The notes below the pieces were generated by a model, which saw only the letters and a program-made list of their open reading frames with translations, made no database searches and was not told the origin of the DNA. Shown here in pieces: positions 45,220-58,490 of a stretch of DNA of 64,000 nt. The stretch is taken from the NCBI GenBank assembly GCA_001600455.1, contig BCKC01000002.1:1860001-1924000 (forward strand), read 5' to 3'. Positions within the stretch are counted from its first letter, which is position 1. Each line of letters opens with the position of its first letter. The DNA is from Endocalyx cinctus. Taxonomy: Eukaryota > Ascomycota > Sordariomycetes > Amphisphaeriales > Apiosporaceae. The translations under genes were made by a program, and so were the position numbers.

Positions 45220-46158
45220 GAAGTTGGAGCCTTTTTTCACACTGATGCCCATCTATTCACTATAACGGGTGGGCAGAATAGGGATCAGGGTCATCCGACT
45301 TCGGATGGCGTATGGATTGAATCTGTGAACCACAGCGATAGGGTCCTACCTTTTGAAGGGCTATCACATGTCGTTTATGTGTAAATATAACTATTTTCTT
45401 AGAGGTCTAATTGTGAGATAATAAATTTTGATTTGCGATGAAATGATAATTTCCTTCGTTCTGCATTGTGAAGTGATATTTTTGTGTTTACCGTTGTATT
45501 TTTGCCAAAACCCTACAGGCTCAGTGACTTGGTATAATTTCTCATAATTCCTAACAGTTAATCATAGTACTGGTAACACGAGGTAATTCGAGAGATTGAA
45601 CAAGATAAGTGAGTTCTTGAAGGAGACATGTTCCGCTGATTTTGTATCAATGGATGTTGGCTTAAGGGAGAAAGAGATAGCTATCACATGATCTTTGGTT
45701 GTATGGGGTATCTTACTAATATTACTCCATAATTTAATATTATCCGATAGAGTGATATTAATTAGCATCAAGGGAGGAAAAGTCTTATTCCGGGGATTTT
45801 TGCTTCTTGATTGAATGAGTGAAGGGATCAAGTAACCTCGGTACAACTTACCTACTCTACTACCTCTTGTACCACCGACACGGATCGTTAAAACAGTGAC
45901 GTTTCACAGTTATTGAAGTTTCTATTCTTTTCGTTTCAGAACTATAGAGCCCGAACCCAATAACATCTTTTCTCTCTCTAAAGTTTTGTTCAAATGCATG
46001 TATGCTGAATATTGGCTGAGTTGTTTAAGGATACAGTATTCCCCAGAAATCTTACGTTGAGGACAGTCCGGTACTACTAGGTAGTTAAGCTTATCTGACG
46101 GTCACCAATATCTATAAAATATTGGTCGACAAGGAGCCCTTCTGTCAATATTGCTTTA
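45220..46158. other. Intergenic region
   Basis: 3' flank of the repeat-precursor gene and promoter of the histidine-phosphatase-like gene. The frame at 45562-45846 (-) has no recognisable features. Confidence 0.6.
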
Positions 46159-47358
46159 ATGTCTTTAGAAGCCATCTACGTGGTGCGTCATGGGGTAAGA
46201 GTTAATTCATATATTCATTAGTGAGATTCGGACGTCTCAAGAAAGCAACGCTCATCTCCTAAATTTGAAACTGTCTTATATTACCCCTATCTACGAAATT
46301 CAAGCTGAACACACCTACCAGTTTCGCACTACATGGACTGTAAATCCTGCCACGGGTCACTATACAGCTGCTTTTCCTACCCCCACGGGATTACCAACCG
46401 ATCCCGCTCTAACATCTCATGGGGTCGAACAGTCTAACGAGCTAGCTCAACACATCTTACAACTGAACCCGCCAATAGACCAGGTATATTCGAGCCCGTA
46501 TTATCGATGCCTACAGACTATAGATCCATACGTTTCAATACGCCATACGCAGGAACCGACTTTCCGTGTCCGCCCAGAGACAGGTCTGAGTGAATGGTAC
46601 GGCGAAGCAAACTTCGAGCATCCAACTTCGGCGCCCCTGAATGAATTGAAGGCGTTCTTCCCGCATATTGATACAAGCTATGTTTCTTTCCTAGCGCCTC
46701 CCCGGAAAGGCGAGTCGGTATCGCAGCTGCACGAACGGGTAGCGAATTCTATTGACTCCATCATCAAGACAAGCGACAAGGAAGGCAAGAAAGCCGTACT
46801 GATATGCACTCATGCCGCGGCGGTGATAGCTCTCGGTCGAGTTCTAACGGGGCAAATCCCGCGAGATGCAGGCGTAGAGGACTTTAAAGCATTCACCTGC
46901 GGCTTAAGCGTATATCGACGGCAGGGTATCTCAAGTACTAAGCCGACTGACGGCATGGGAAATAATCTACTCAGGGGTAATGTGGATCGGAGCGATATGC
47001 AGGTTAGAGATGCAGGCTCAGATCCTGCACTCAGCATCCACCATCTCTCATTAGAACTAGAACCCAAAAACCTACCTATAGCTGGAGGCTGGATATGCGA
47101 AGCAAACTCGGACTGCAGCTTCCTCCGATGTGGCGAAGAAAGGGGGTGGTAAGCGTTCCTTTCTCTTACTAAAGAATTGCTTATTATAGCCGGCTTTGAT
47201 CTGACCAATAGCGTAGGAGATTCTCAGGTGACGAATCATTCGTGGAAACTGAGCAGCCAGATATGTCGCCACCAGATACGAATATGAACGCTGACGGGAC
47301 GGCTTTCCTGGATGAAAACAGTACAGACAAGTTAATCATTGGCACGCATAAGCTGTAG
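46159..47358 (+). CDS. Histidine phosphatase superfamily protein, similar to TFIIIC tau55 (Tfc7)
   Basis: Three exons, 46159-46194, 46322-47148 and 47217-47358 (introns 127 and 68 bp), give 334 residues. The tiny first exon supplies the catalytic RHG motif (MSLEAIYVVRHG/FRTTW). The middle exon has the family pattern NPATGHYTA...GLPTDPALTSHGVEQ, YSSPYYRCLQT, LSEWYGE and the second catalytic His in ICTHAAAV. The last exon (WRFSGDESF) is joined through a CGTAG acceptor that restores the expected GGW.FSGDE ending. Phosphoglycerate-mutase-fold proteins of this type include yeast Tfc7, a subunit of the RNA polymerase III factor TFIIIC, as well as true phosphatases. Catalytic residues look intact, so phosphatase activity is possible. 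An apparent stop at 47150-47152 lies in intron 2. Confidence 0.88.
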
Positions 47359-48475
47359 CTGGTTAGAACGATCAAGATTGATGAGCAACTAACATAGACA
47401 AAAAAAAACAAAAAAACACCCCGATTGATCCGACGCAAAAGAACATACGGAAATGCGAAACAAACAATTGATGCTCTATCGCTTTCATTTCGTTGGTTGA
47501 CGCTGATTCGTAATACTACGACAAAAAAAGCAAATAGACGTGGAAGGACTGTTGTCTAATAAGCAAGAGGAGTTCGTGGAGAGCGGGATAACCTCACCAG
47601 CGCCGCAGACGCATTTCAGCTTCTTGAATGCCGTACCAAAACTTCAAGCCTTACCAGAGCAGAAGTTGCCAGTTCTGTCCTTAGCCCTTCAGCAATATCA
47701 ATAAACTCGATTAAATTGATTTTCTGATTATTTATTAATAATAATATTATTATTTGTTTACTTATTTCGCCTCTTTCTTCCTCATTCAGGTTTAGAACAT
47801 GCGCGAGAGGAAAAGAAAAAGAGACAAAGCGAGATTGGATGCGCAAGTTAACGTTTCGGCATTTCCAATAAACATGCTAATGAATGATCGCCAGATTATC
47901 GACATTAAGAAGCTAGAGCATATGCTAAATAATAAACGTGAGCAGTGGCTTGCTTTCTAATCCTGGGAAATACAGATAACTGTCTGAACACCCTACTAAA
48001 CTCGAGATGCACAACACTGAAAAGGGCTAGATGCTTCCGTCCTTCGAACGCCTCGTGAATGGCTTACCAGGGTTATCTGGATTGCGCATAGCCTTTCGAG
48101 CTAAGAAGAAATGCCTGTGGCAGACGGCGGAGAAATGAGAAATCTGGAGAACCCTTGACCTTGGCTCGCCTCACCTCCCGTTATCTCGCCTTCGCGACCA
48201 GTAGCGAGCATGTCGTCAGCGAACTGGTCAAAACGATCAAACTAACCAGGGGTAAATCAGCGAAAGGAAAAAGCAAGTCCAGCTTCGCTATCCACGCTAG
48301 ATTTCGCCGTAGCGGAGCGCACGACCGAGAGATGGGAGGGCGGAAATAATTATGCCATTTTTATACTATTTCCTCTGCCGATACCTCGCGTGTCTTCGTG
48401 GAAATCGAGTAACGCGCGAAGCTGGGCGGGCTTACTTATGACCGCCGATATCATCAGCCGGCTTGGCAGCTTAGA

Positions 48476-48512
48476 TTTTTTTTTTTTTTTACTTGCTAAA
48501 AAAAAAAAAAAA
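48476..48512. repeat. T15/A15 inverted repeat with 7-nt loop
   Basis: Fifteen T, the loop ACTTGCT, then fifteen A. It could extrude as a hairpin. It is more likely a chance meeting of two homopolymers, or a relic of an inserted element. Confidence 0.6.
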
Positions 48513-49486
48513 CTGCTAATTGGTCCTTGTCAGATCGGAGAATGTGAGATGAATGGCGTATTGTGTTACGTACGTAGACTACACAATATTTACCTACCGG
48601 GATATGAAGCAAAAATGCAATAATGATCCTTCCAAGATTTGATTATTCAGGTTGTTTGAGCCTCCTTACCTATCCAGTAATATGAACGGATAGATCCTTG
48701 CAATTGAAAAATAGTTACGTGTGGTTCTAGTGTAGTGTATACCTCTAAGGCAGATATCGTTCCCGTTCCCGTTCCCGTTCCTTTTCATGGGTTTGATCAT
48801 CTCAGAACCAAGGGAGGAATTTGTTTTTAATATTGCTTAAAAAAAGGATGTTGGATGTAGTTTCGATGTATGTTATTGTTTACCTAGCGTCAGCTCAGAG
48901 AAATATTGAGTGATATTATTACATCACATATAACGTATTTAAATTAAGATAACATTTTATGTTGTTTTTTTCTTTTTTGGTCCTAACGAGAGAGACGGTG
49001 GTGAGTGTGTTGGGAGGGGCAAAAAAAGAGGGCAAATTTACGGACCACAATTATAATGGAAGGACAAGGTACGGAGTACTCCGTAATAACAACATCGTAA
49101 TCGCTGCATAAAATATGGTACCAAACTTCTTCAAATAACACCCTGAGCCGAATAAATCCTGGCGTCTCGCCGGCCCGAGAGTGAGAATTATTTACATAGT
49201 ATATATGTATGTATATATATAATAAAAGGTAGTAACACATTGGACGATAATGCAGAGTCCACATTCAGGCACTTGCGCCGAATCCATTGATATAAATAAA
49301 AACCTATAAGCCCCTTGTTTTTTTTTTCTTCTTCACATGTAATTGGAGATAAGTTAAGTATGTTGGAATGAAGTTAGTTCAGTGAGTACCTGATAAGAAA
49401 AGGTCTCTTTACTTTCTCATATTTATTACACATATACATACGTCGACAGGTATATATTGATTTTGAAGTATTTACATTTATACATT

Positions 49487-49526
<40 letters not shown>
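49487..49526. repeat. Compound microsatellite (TA)11(GA)9
   Basis: Uninterrupted TA dinucleotides at 49487-49508 pass directly into GA dinucleotides at 49509-49526, followed by an A-rich run. Confidence 0.95.
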
Positions 49527-51155
49527 CAAAAAAAAAAAAGTGCTGGAGATTTTTGAGATATTCTGATATTCTCGGGAAGGGCTGCCTACCAAGAAAGAAG
49601 AAGTTAACCGAACTTTCTCATACGTTCGTTCGTGCCGAATGCTGGAATGCTCATACTTCATAACACCCCATGCACATGCTCAGATTATTTCCTTCTTTTA
49701 CTCTACGTGTAAAACCAACAGCATAATACCCAAGTCTTTGCATCCACTTCGCCTTGTTCTTTATTGACAGCTTACCACCTGGCCTGCATATTAACGACCC
49801 CTCTTTCTACGCAAAAATTCATGCTCATCCCCTCTCCCCCTAGCCTTCCTGAGTCTTATCCATGTAACTATTTCCAACATCATTGGTCAACCCGACCCGA
49901 CAGTTTGGTATACCCTCAAAAACGACAAATGATATACCCCAAATGGAATACTTCGCTGGTCACAGTGCAGAAAATACGATGGACTTTCGTAAAAAAATAA
50001 AAGAAAAAGATAAAAAAAACAAAATAAAATAAAAGGAGACAGAAAGGACAGGTGTAGTATGTATGGTATGGGCTGAGCCATTTCCCCTCGAATGTTAGAA
50101 AGTACTTCAATGGGCGAGAAATAAAAAAAAAAAAAAAAAATACCTGATTTCCCGTGTCGCTAATAGTATATCCTAACTAGATAAAATTTTCAGCTATAAC
50201 CAATGACGAAGATGTCTTCATTCATTTTATTTTCTTATTCTTATTCTTATGATTACTTTTCTTTTCGCTCTATTAGAGCTGATAGAAGATAGTTCTGACA
50301 TAAACTACTAATATGGGAAAGTCAACCATACGATATGCAGGACACCCCTCCACCCACGTCCAGATTTTGGTTGCATGGACGTTGAAACAGTGTATAATAA
50401 ATGTAGCCAGTAATATGCAGGTTCCGGGTCCATTTGTCGACAAAGTCCCTCCCTTGCAACGCCATGATTCATACCCATTGTCAAAAGTGACATTCGGGCT
50501 GGCTGGGTTCCCATGTTGATTGTATACCGCCACCAGACAATCGTCTTTGGAAGACTGTCACCCAACCAATGTCAAGACATTTTCTTCTCTCATCCTCTTT
50601 TCTTTTCTTCTCCTCATTTTTTTTTTCTTTCTTTTTATACATTACCAACTTTGTTCCTTATGAAGAATAATAATCAACTTAATGGCTGATATGGTTCATG
50701 TCTCTACTACTCAACAATCTATCTATTAACTTACGAGACAACATCCCAAAAGCCACCAAGTCTATGTACTCGATCCCGCTTCATGTACCCGGGTGAGGTG
50801 CCTCGAGTAATTATTGTTGTGGTGTTACTGATTACCGACACCCTGGGGCGTTAGTTCCGTTATTCTTCTCTGCAGGAGAAGAGGTAACTCGGCTCTTCAA
50901 GAGATTTGGATCTTCTATGTCGGAATATTTTCTTGTTGGATCTATTATAATCCACCTTAGGTCTACGGGTAGCCCCCCTTCCTCCCTCCATCTATAATTA
51001 TATCTCTTCCTTGCTCACTTTCTTACATCCCTCCCTCGATTGACCCATATGCGTCATCCAACAATTGAAATCCTTCTATACACCATTATATACATATACG
51101 TCTTCTCTTGTGTAGCCAACAAGTAGAGAGATAAAACAAGATAATACATAATAAT

Positions 51156-52614
51156 ATGTTGGTAAAACAAGAAGACGAGAGCATGACTTCGGTATCAAGA
51201 AACATGTGGTCGAAGGCACCACCACCCAACTTTATTTTCCCAATACGCTCGATACAACACCCTAAATCTCCCCCGGCAGACCTCGACGGCGGGCATGAGA
51301 GACAGAGACCGCGACATCTCGGACTTCTGGACAGCAAAGCCAACGACTGGACTGCCGTCGACCTCGCGGGCCCAGGCTCATCGCCGATAGAATCAAGCTT
51401 CGGTTCCTCGCTGTCGCAAACATCAGCGACCCCGGAATCTATTAGGTTGGCACCGTCAACGGTGCCCTCGACACCTAGAACTCCTCCTCTGCAATTAAAG
51501 GACGAAACGGATGATACCATTATGTTGCGGCCTTCGTATATTCCACGGAGGCTTTCGGACGATATGATGGTGGACCAGAAAGTCGAACTCCCGGGCTTCC
51601 AGCATCTCCTGAAGGATCCAGAATCAGTAACTCGAACCCCGAGCTTTCACACCAGCCATCGTATGACCCTGACTTCTGAGACGGTTCGGCGTCTGCAGAC
51701 CCCGAGCCCGAGCCCGGAGCCCGGTAGCGACTACGTCTTCTCGAGAAGGCCGCCACCGTCGCTTCTACTTCCACCGTCACCGGCACCGCCACCGCTATCA
51801 TCCTTACCCAATGACGACCCCATCACCCGGAACCTCAACATGCTCCGACGACAAAACGACAAGGGCAAGGAGCTATTGGAGCGGCCGGAAGGTCTTGGAG
51901 ATTATTCCGTGGATATTTCAATAGACTACCCGAGAGACCCGATCCACCAGTTCGCCGCGAGGAGAGGAGGAATTCGATCATCATCACCTCCCGACCATCA
52001 TTATTTCCCCCCTCATCATCATTATCACCCTTATCACCAGCAGCCGCAGCACAAGGTGCGAGCGCGGCCGAAGCACGACAAGCACTGCAACATCAAGTAC
52101 ACTATCGAAGAGGTCTCGTTTCTGCGGTACTTCAAAGAGGATCTGAAGCTCAACTGGAACGCTATCCTCCAGCGGTTTAACGACAAGTTCCCTATGGCCG
52201 ACGGCTGGCAGAGGGAGCGTCAGGGCATCCAGGGGGTCTACTACCGCGACAACATGAACGTCCCCGCCATATCCAACGAGACTAACCAGCTCGAGTTCCT
52301 GCCCAACGGCCACGTTAAAGGCGTCTCCCGCAAGGTCCGCCAGCAAGGCGACAACAAGAAGTATTACGGCCTCGTCCACCTCTACCCCGAAAGAGCGTTA
52401 ATGTACGATTGGGTGGATCAGAAGTCCAAGGAAGAAGCTGCAAAACTGAGTAAGTGGAAAATCTTTTTCTTCTTTTCGTTTACTTTCCGTATGTGATGGA
52501 ACAATACCAGGCGCCGAAGGAGAGAAAAAAGGGAGGAGTGTTACAACAAACATCACGCTGACAGTATACGAAATGAATAGACGAGTCCCGGGTTATGCAA
52601 AAAAATCGTGCTAA
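51156..52614 (+). CDS. Conserved-looking Pro/His-rich protein with possible Myb/SANT-like C-terminal region, unknown function
   Basis: Two exons, 51156-52449 and 52511-52614, with a 60-bp GTAAGT...CAG intron, give 465 residues; the second exon is less certain than the first. Residues 1-300 are Pro/Ser-rich and disordered with a His-rich stretch at about 285-300 (HHYFPPHHHYHPYH). From about 305 comes a basic linker (RARPKHDKHCN). A helical region at about 316-365 follows (YTIEEVSFLRYFKEDLKLNW, RFNDKFP, then IQGVYYRDN). The WxxIxxxFxxxFP-type spacing resembles Myb/SANT-like DNA-binding folds. It ends near LVHLYPERALMYDWVDQ. I do not recognise a named protein. A regulator role is inferred from this architecture and from the long CT-rich upstream region. 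A start at 51183 is also possible. Confidence 0.7.
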
Positions 52615-55600
52615 GCACGAGGCCATGACGCGGGGGCTTTGGATCGAGATAGACGAGAGTAGCAAGTGTAACTGCTGCTTTGCCGCGAGAGGAGTCCAGG
52701 GGAAGCATGACATCTAAAAGAACGACAACACCCCTTTCTCCTATTCATACCCCATCTTCCGCCATCTAGGTCGATGAAGTTCCTATTTTTTGGCGTTACT
52801 GGGTCATGCACACAAAGCTATCAAGCTGAAAAAAAAAACCTACTTGGCAGCGCAAGATTATACCATAAGCGGAAACCACGAAAAACAAAGAAACGAAAAG
52901 AAAAGAAAATACTAAAACAATGTTGAAAATATCATTTTCAACTTGAGAGACAGTACTATATACAGAAACACGGCACAAAGAAGTTCCAAGTATTGGTTAA
53001 TATGTATCAATTTAATCGTCCTTTTGAACTTTCGTCGCTTCCCATATTTACATGCCATATATTATACGAGTGTACTACATATTTACACTTGACTCGACAA
53101 CGGATCTCGCAGCATCGACGTTATTTATATCGATCGTTTTTTTTTGCAAATAAAAGCACCAAATAAAAGCATTAGAGCAACTACTATCACCAGTCTTTTT
53201 GTTGTTTATTCCTATTCCCCTCGTGTCAACCGTCGACGACTATTGATCTGATTCTATCACTCTCGATTTATAAGTCAAGCCTTCTTCCTTTTTTTATTGC
53301 ACATAAAAAACGAGAAAAAACAGCTGGTCTTTCTTTCTAAAATTTTCAAATCAACTTGAAATACTATACTACAATTTACGTTTGGGTGGCTTATTGTTTA
53401 TGATTCGATGTTGGGCGTCTCGGAGATGGTTGGAGTTGGTAATACGCGTTGCTTCCAGCCTTGCCCTCTTTCTCTCCCTCTCTCTTTTAAACCGCTTGCG
53501 TCTTTTTTTTTTTTTTTTTTTTTTTGCCTTTCCGGCCTTATTATATACATATTGAAATATTTTATATGATAAAACTTTTCTTTCTACGACTACGGAGATA
53601 TGAGAAAAGGGGTACAAGCAGAATTCGAAGTTTCAATATCTTTTTTTTTTTTTCTTTTTCTTAACTCTATTTGGGCGGTCTTTTTTTGCGGTTAGCAAGG
53701 TGTTCTATGTCTCTGTCTTTACCTACCTAGGTAGTTACTTACCTCCTTGCTTTGCTCTGTTGTCTCTACGAGGCTTACTACAAACGAGGGCAGTGTGAGT
53801 TGGCTGGTTAGGTTTAGGTAACCTACCGAAAAGGAAGCATATCCCTATTGGATTAATTTCCCATTATTATTTCAACTCCTGACTTTTCTTGTTATTACTT
53901 TTCCCGGTCTTGTTCTTTTGCGGTGAATTATGAGCTCTTTTTTTTTTTTTCTCTCTCTCTCTCTCTCTTCCTATCTGGGGCTTTGGGTTGGTTAATTGGT
54001 TATGCTTTGGTCAATTATTGGTTACCTAAGTTGGTAACTGTGCGTGCTTATTCTCGCGAAAGGGGGTAGTGGATGGGATTCGGGTTTGGTTGCTATTTTT
54101 ACATTCTAAAAGTAGTTTTTATTTTATTTTATTTTATTTTATTTACTTTTCTCGCTTTATTTTACATTTCTAACGGGTGGCAACTAGAACTCTGAGTCCC
54201 GTTTTGTCTTTCAAATTTAGAATAAAAATACGTTATTATTTTTTTTTTTTCATCATCTAACTCTCACTTTTTTCCCCGTGATAATAGGTCATAATTGATA
54301 CGTGATACTCGCGAGACTGGTCTGTCTAGGCGCCCGGCCTCCAATTTTCGGGCTGAGCAGGGCTGATGGACGAGACCTCTTTTATTTTCGGCATATTTAC
54401 CGTAGCTGAAAAAAGATAACGAGCAACAGAGTAGTAATTAGGTGGTACCGTACTTTCTACAAAGTAGGTAGGTTAATAACACATTGAAGATACCACGCAT
54501 AAAGTCCAGCCTTACGATTTCTTGTCCCCCCCCCTTTTTTTTAAGCGCCCGTTAGGATTTCTCTAATGATATCATCTTAGTATGCATCCATAGCCCCTAC
54601 TAAATGGGGGGGATTTAGGGGGGTTAGGGAGGGGAGGGACTTTTTTTTTTTTTTTATTGACTTGTTGTTTTTTATCTTCACAAGGTGGCGCTGGCGACTT
54701 TCCATTGCAGATCACAAGATATAATTTTATTTCGTTACCGACGTGACCCAATCACTTAATAATAATGATAATAAAAAATCGTGCCAGTTAATCGTGCTGT
54801 TTCAAATCTTTCTTTTATGGAGTTGGGGATTCGGGTACAGGAACCGAGAAGGGTGCGTGTAGAAGTGTAGAGTGTAGAGTGTTGGGTTGGTTGAGACTGA
54901 TAACTCTACCTTGCATGTTGCATGTAACTGTACATGCTTGCAGATAAAATACGAAGGGCGGGCAGAGTAGAAGCACGGGAAAACAAACAAACAAACAAAC
55001 AAACAAACAAACAAACGTACATACCAGGAAGGGGGGGTGGCTAGGGGCCCCAAAGTCTGTACGTAATTTACTTTACTTTACCAACAAGCGGGTGATCCAA
55101 CAAAAAACCTTTTTTTCTCCAACTGCCATCCCAAAATTCTGCTTACCAACAGCGTTTTCGTTTCGAAAATGAAAGTTCGCGACGTGACAATGAAAATCTA
55201 AAGTTGCGGTCAAAGAGCTTGAGAACTTGACCTAAAGTCTCGAAACGAGGGAAAATTACTTAATGTAGTAACCTTACTAATAATATGCTCTGATGTTGTT
55301 GGGACTTTTTTTTTTTTTTTTTTCTCTTTCGGTTTGACCACTTTTCTCGTCACCCTCTTCCCTTTCAAATCCCTCACCCATTCTTTCTAGTATACATACT
55401 TCGGTTATAACTAATTACTTACTAGGTCAGTCGAATATCTACTAGGTAAATAAGTAGTACATTTGGTAATTTTATGAAGTAACATATCACTTTTTTTCTT
55501 TCCCCATGTCTCGCTTCCACACACATACACACACACGCACTATCTCATTCCCCCCCTTGTTTATATCTGTATCACCTCACCTCGTCTCCTATTTTTTTCT

Positions 55601-56944
55601 TACCTGTCGAATGAAAAAAGATCATGATTTCCTAGACGGGCAACTCAGCGGCTAGCGAAGTTGTGAACAACAGAAAGAAAAAAAAGGACCAAAGAAAAGG
55701 GGGGAAGAGTATGCAAGGAAGGACATGCATATTGAACGGGCTCGGTCTAAGTACGTACTAGAACTGCAGCCTGCGGTACGGTAGGGGGAAAAAAAAAGTT
55801 CCCAATTCAATAAGACATAAATTTTATCGAAGGTAAGCAAAAGCGATCAAGCCAATAAAAACCGAACCGAGGTGAAAAGAATAAAATAAAATAAAAATTC
55901 GATAGGTTGGGAAAACCGAAAGGACGTTGCAGTCGTCGCCTGCAACATATATATAACTACCTACATTAAGTATTCTTTAGCCTTGTTATGTTACATGCCC
56001 ACCCTTGTAGCGTTATCGGTGTCTGCTTGGATTAGAATACGTAGAGAGGGATCAGATAAATGACGGTCGGTACAAAAAATGCATGGGAACTTTCGTACGC
56101 TTGGGTTGGCTGCTTGGCGCAACGTGTTTTTCTTTCTCCATTGACCTTACTTCATAGTTATTACTCACATATAAAGTTCTCTTTCGTTCAGGGGTTGCTT
56201 CTTCTAGTTGGTACTGTTGGCTCCGTTGGTGGGTGGCATTGGAGGGAGGGGGTGTAATTTACCTCCTTTGCGACTGTGATAGGGAGGGTAGAGGTAAAAA
56301 AGAGGAGAAACTTGACGTCGATGTACCTTCAGGCACGTTGTTGTACCACGAGGCACAGCAGTAAACATTGAATGGATCCATAATTTATTTTTACATATAT
56401 ATCTACGTACATAGAATCCGTCGTACCAAGCCAATCAACACTCTCCCCAGGAGCTGGTTGCATGGTCCTGTCTCTGCACGTTGGTAGGCGCCGAAGGCAC
56501 GTTGCTGGGGTAGGGCTGATCGAAGAATCTTCATTGACCGTGTCATTTGGTGTTGGGCTGGTCTTATGCAGTCCCCAATCAATAATGTCGTACAGATATT
56601 ACCGTGGCTGCGTGGTTACGCTTCGGCCTCGCCTACTACTTCTCCCACTCCCTTTACACTACGCAGCGGTCATGAATTGTGGTGACACGCAAAAAAGCCC
56701 CAATCCCTTTTGTTGACAAGTCAAGTTCCAGAGAGTCGGGTTCGTCACAAGCTTATTTGACATAAGATTGCGATGTGTTGAAGTGGGCATTACAACTTCG
56801 CACCAACAACTGTTTCAGATCCAAGCCTGTGCGAGGTGTGTACATCCACGCGACTATGGATTCTTGGGGTATCTTCTGAAAATAAACTCCCTAAGTGTGG
56901 TTTGGGATTTAGTCATTCCCAGTATCGGATTTAAATGATCCTTT
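52615..56944. other. 4.3 kb convergent gap, T-rich with microsatellites
   Basis: Lies between the 3' ends of the unknown gene (+) and iwr1 (-). No gene supported. The + strand is rich in poly-T and CT tracts from 53.1 to 55.6 kb (T23 near 53503-53525, CT repeat at 53950-53968, (TTTTA)n at 54116-54144, T-runs at 54642-54655 and 55305-55323). It also holds (AAAC)9 and CA-rich repeats at 55519-55540. A palindrome of the TACCTAGGTA family is at 53720-53746. Confidence 0.55.
54981..55016. repeat. (AAAC)9 microsatellite
   Basis: Nine perfect tandem AAAC units. The reverse strand reads as a short Val-Cys-Leu-Phe frame that is only a translation artefact. Confidence 0.95.
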
Positions 56945-58490
56945 TCAGAGGTGGTTTGTCTTGAGACCATTTTTGCCGACATAAGTTTTGAAGTTACTGG
57001 GATCCTCTTTATCTTGAAAAGGAGAGCTGTCACTGTCCTCGTCGTCGTCGAGATCATATTCTTCTAGATCCGAGGCATTCCCGTTTCGAAAAGCGTAAGC
57101 ATTGTGATCATATTCGTCATCTGACGCCACTTCTTCGTCCGGGTAGTCGGCAGTATAGTAATTTTCAGCTTGAGTGCCATGTCAGCAGCGTTCACCGGTA
57201 AATTGTAACTAGGATCACAAGTTTTTTTTTTTGTTGTGGCTTACCATTTTCGTCTTCTTCATCCTCGGCCCACTCATCATCGCTATCTTCACCCTCCCCA
57301 TAGAAAAACTCCATGTCCGGGTCATCGTCGAATACCAGCACACCGACACTGTGAGGTGGGACCTCGTTACCTATGTTACTGGCTGGAACGCGAACATAAG
57401 TCTCGATGATGTAATCGTCGTCGTCGGTGTCGCTAGCATCGGCGTCCGCATCCATCATCTCGCTATCCGCCGAAGGATGCTGCGCCTCTTCGGGGTGGCG
57501 TTCCGCGTATCGCGCGATATGTTTGGGCTTGAATCGGAGACTGGAAGACGCGGTGCTCTTGTGAGCGGTTAAGGCCTTTTTCTCATCTTCCGCCTTCTGA
57601 AGGTTCAGACCAATCTGCTCCAGGGTGAAAGCGTCCATCTCGGCGGCCATTTTCTCCATGTCGACATTCCACGGCTGGGTTAACGACTTGGGCAGCTTAG
57701 CTTTGTACTTGGCACTGTCGTCGCGCTTGGCGTATTTGGCCACACCCGGCTTTTTTAATTTTCTGGGCGCTGGATTTTCCATGTCCACGTCTTCCGGTAC
57801 GGCCGCGGTAGCTGCCGCCACCGCCGGCGTTTGTGCTGGTCCGGTCGCATTTTTGTTCGTAGGCGCAGTTGCGGCCACACCTGTAGCTGAGGATGCATTG
57901 GCGGTAGATTGAAGTCTTTCCAATTTTCTAGAAGCGATGCGTTTGATTTTACGCTCTACGAATAGCGCAGGAGAGGAACGTTTCTTGGAAACGCCTTTGC
58001 TAGATCGAGTGGGATACGACGACGTAGCCGAAAGCATCATCTCCTTGCGTGACATGTGAAATCGTCTGGGCTCGGAGACGGGGCCAGCGGCGGAGGAGTT
58101 GGCGGTGGCGCTGACGGGATGTAAGAGATCATGTTTCTTATCGGTCGAGCTTTCATCTTCGTTATTTTGTTTCACCGTGGACTGGAATGCTGCCGGATCC
58201 TGCGCGTGAGGCTGGGATATGTGGATAACGGGTTTTTGAAATTGGTTAGGAATGTCGTGAGCAAATGGGGCGTCTTCTCCCTGTCGTTTATAAACGAATA
58301 CTTCACTCCTATGCCGCTTATTCTCTTGGACACCTATATATAAATAAGAATTGTTTAGTAAGACTTTTTCCTATTATAAAAACTCCAGATTTGCGACTCG
58401 ATATGAAAAGGTGAATTTACGGAGATAGGAGACAGGGACTTCTTCAGTCGCCTTTCGCTTTACTCGAATTAGCTGGGGCGGAAGTGACAT
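56945..58490 (-). CDS. iwr1: Iwr1-domain protein (RNA polymerase II nuclear import)
   Basis: Three exons, 58490-58421, 58333-57245 and 57168-56945 (introns 87 and 76 bp), give 460 residues. The N-terminus (MSLPPQLIRVKRKATEEVP) is the basic import motif typical of Iwr1. Positions 24-45 continue VQENKRHRSEVFVYKRQ. After a disordered Ala/Thr-rich middle, the C-terminal third has YIIETYVRVP, VGVLVFDDDPDMEFFYGEGEDSD and the diagnostic DEEDENAENYYTADYPDEE across intron 2, then a very acidic tail. Family role: binds the assembled RNA polymerase II in the cytoplasm, provides the nuclear localisation signal and is recycled by export. The exact C-terminal end (GLKTNHL) follows the first stop. An extra intron there is possible but not needed. 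Confidence 0.9.

Larger units (their letters stand above)
47359..51155. other. 3.8 kb intergenic region with microsatellites and T/A inverted repeat
   Basis: No gene supported. It contains a T15/A15 inverted repeat (48476-48512), (CGTTCC)4 at 48758-48781 and (TA)11(GA)9 at 49487-49526. Strongly pyrimidine-rich stretches at 50580-50640 and 50970-51045 are probably promoter or leader of the downstream gene. Short frames at 48155-48349 and 50273-50565 have no family features. Confidence 0.55.

Noticed and set aside
44053..45252. 399-codon open frame antisense to the repeat-precursor gene, hydrophobic and repetitive
   Set aside because: It mirrors the GAC/GTC/AAG-rich sense codons, which rarely give antisense stops. 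The Leu/Val repeats are only the reverse reading, and the sense strand has a signal peptide, leader and Kex2 sites.
47150..47152. Stop codon ending the histidine-phosphatase-like frame
   Set aside because: It lies in a GTAAGC donor. Splicing to the CGTAG acceptor at 47216 restores the family ending WRFSGDESF, and the total is a whole number of codons.
54802..55053. Cys/Val/Leu-rich small frame
   Set aside because: Translation of the (AAAC)9 microsatellite.
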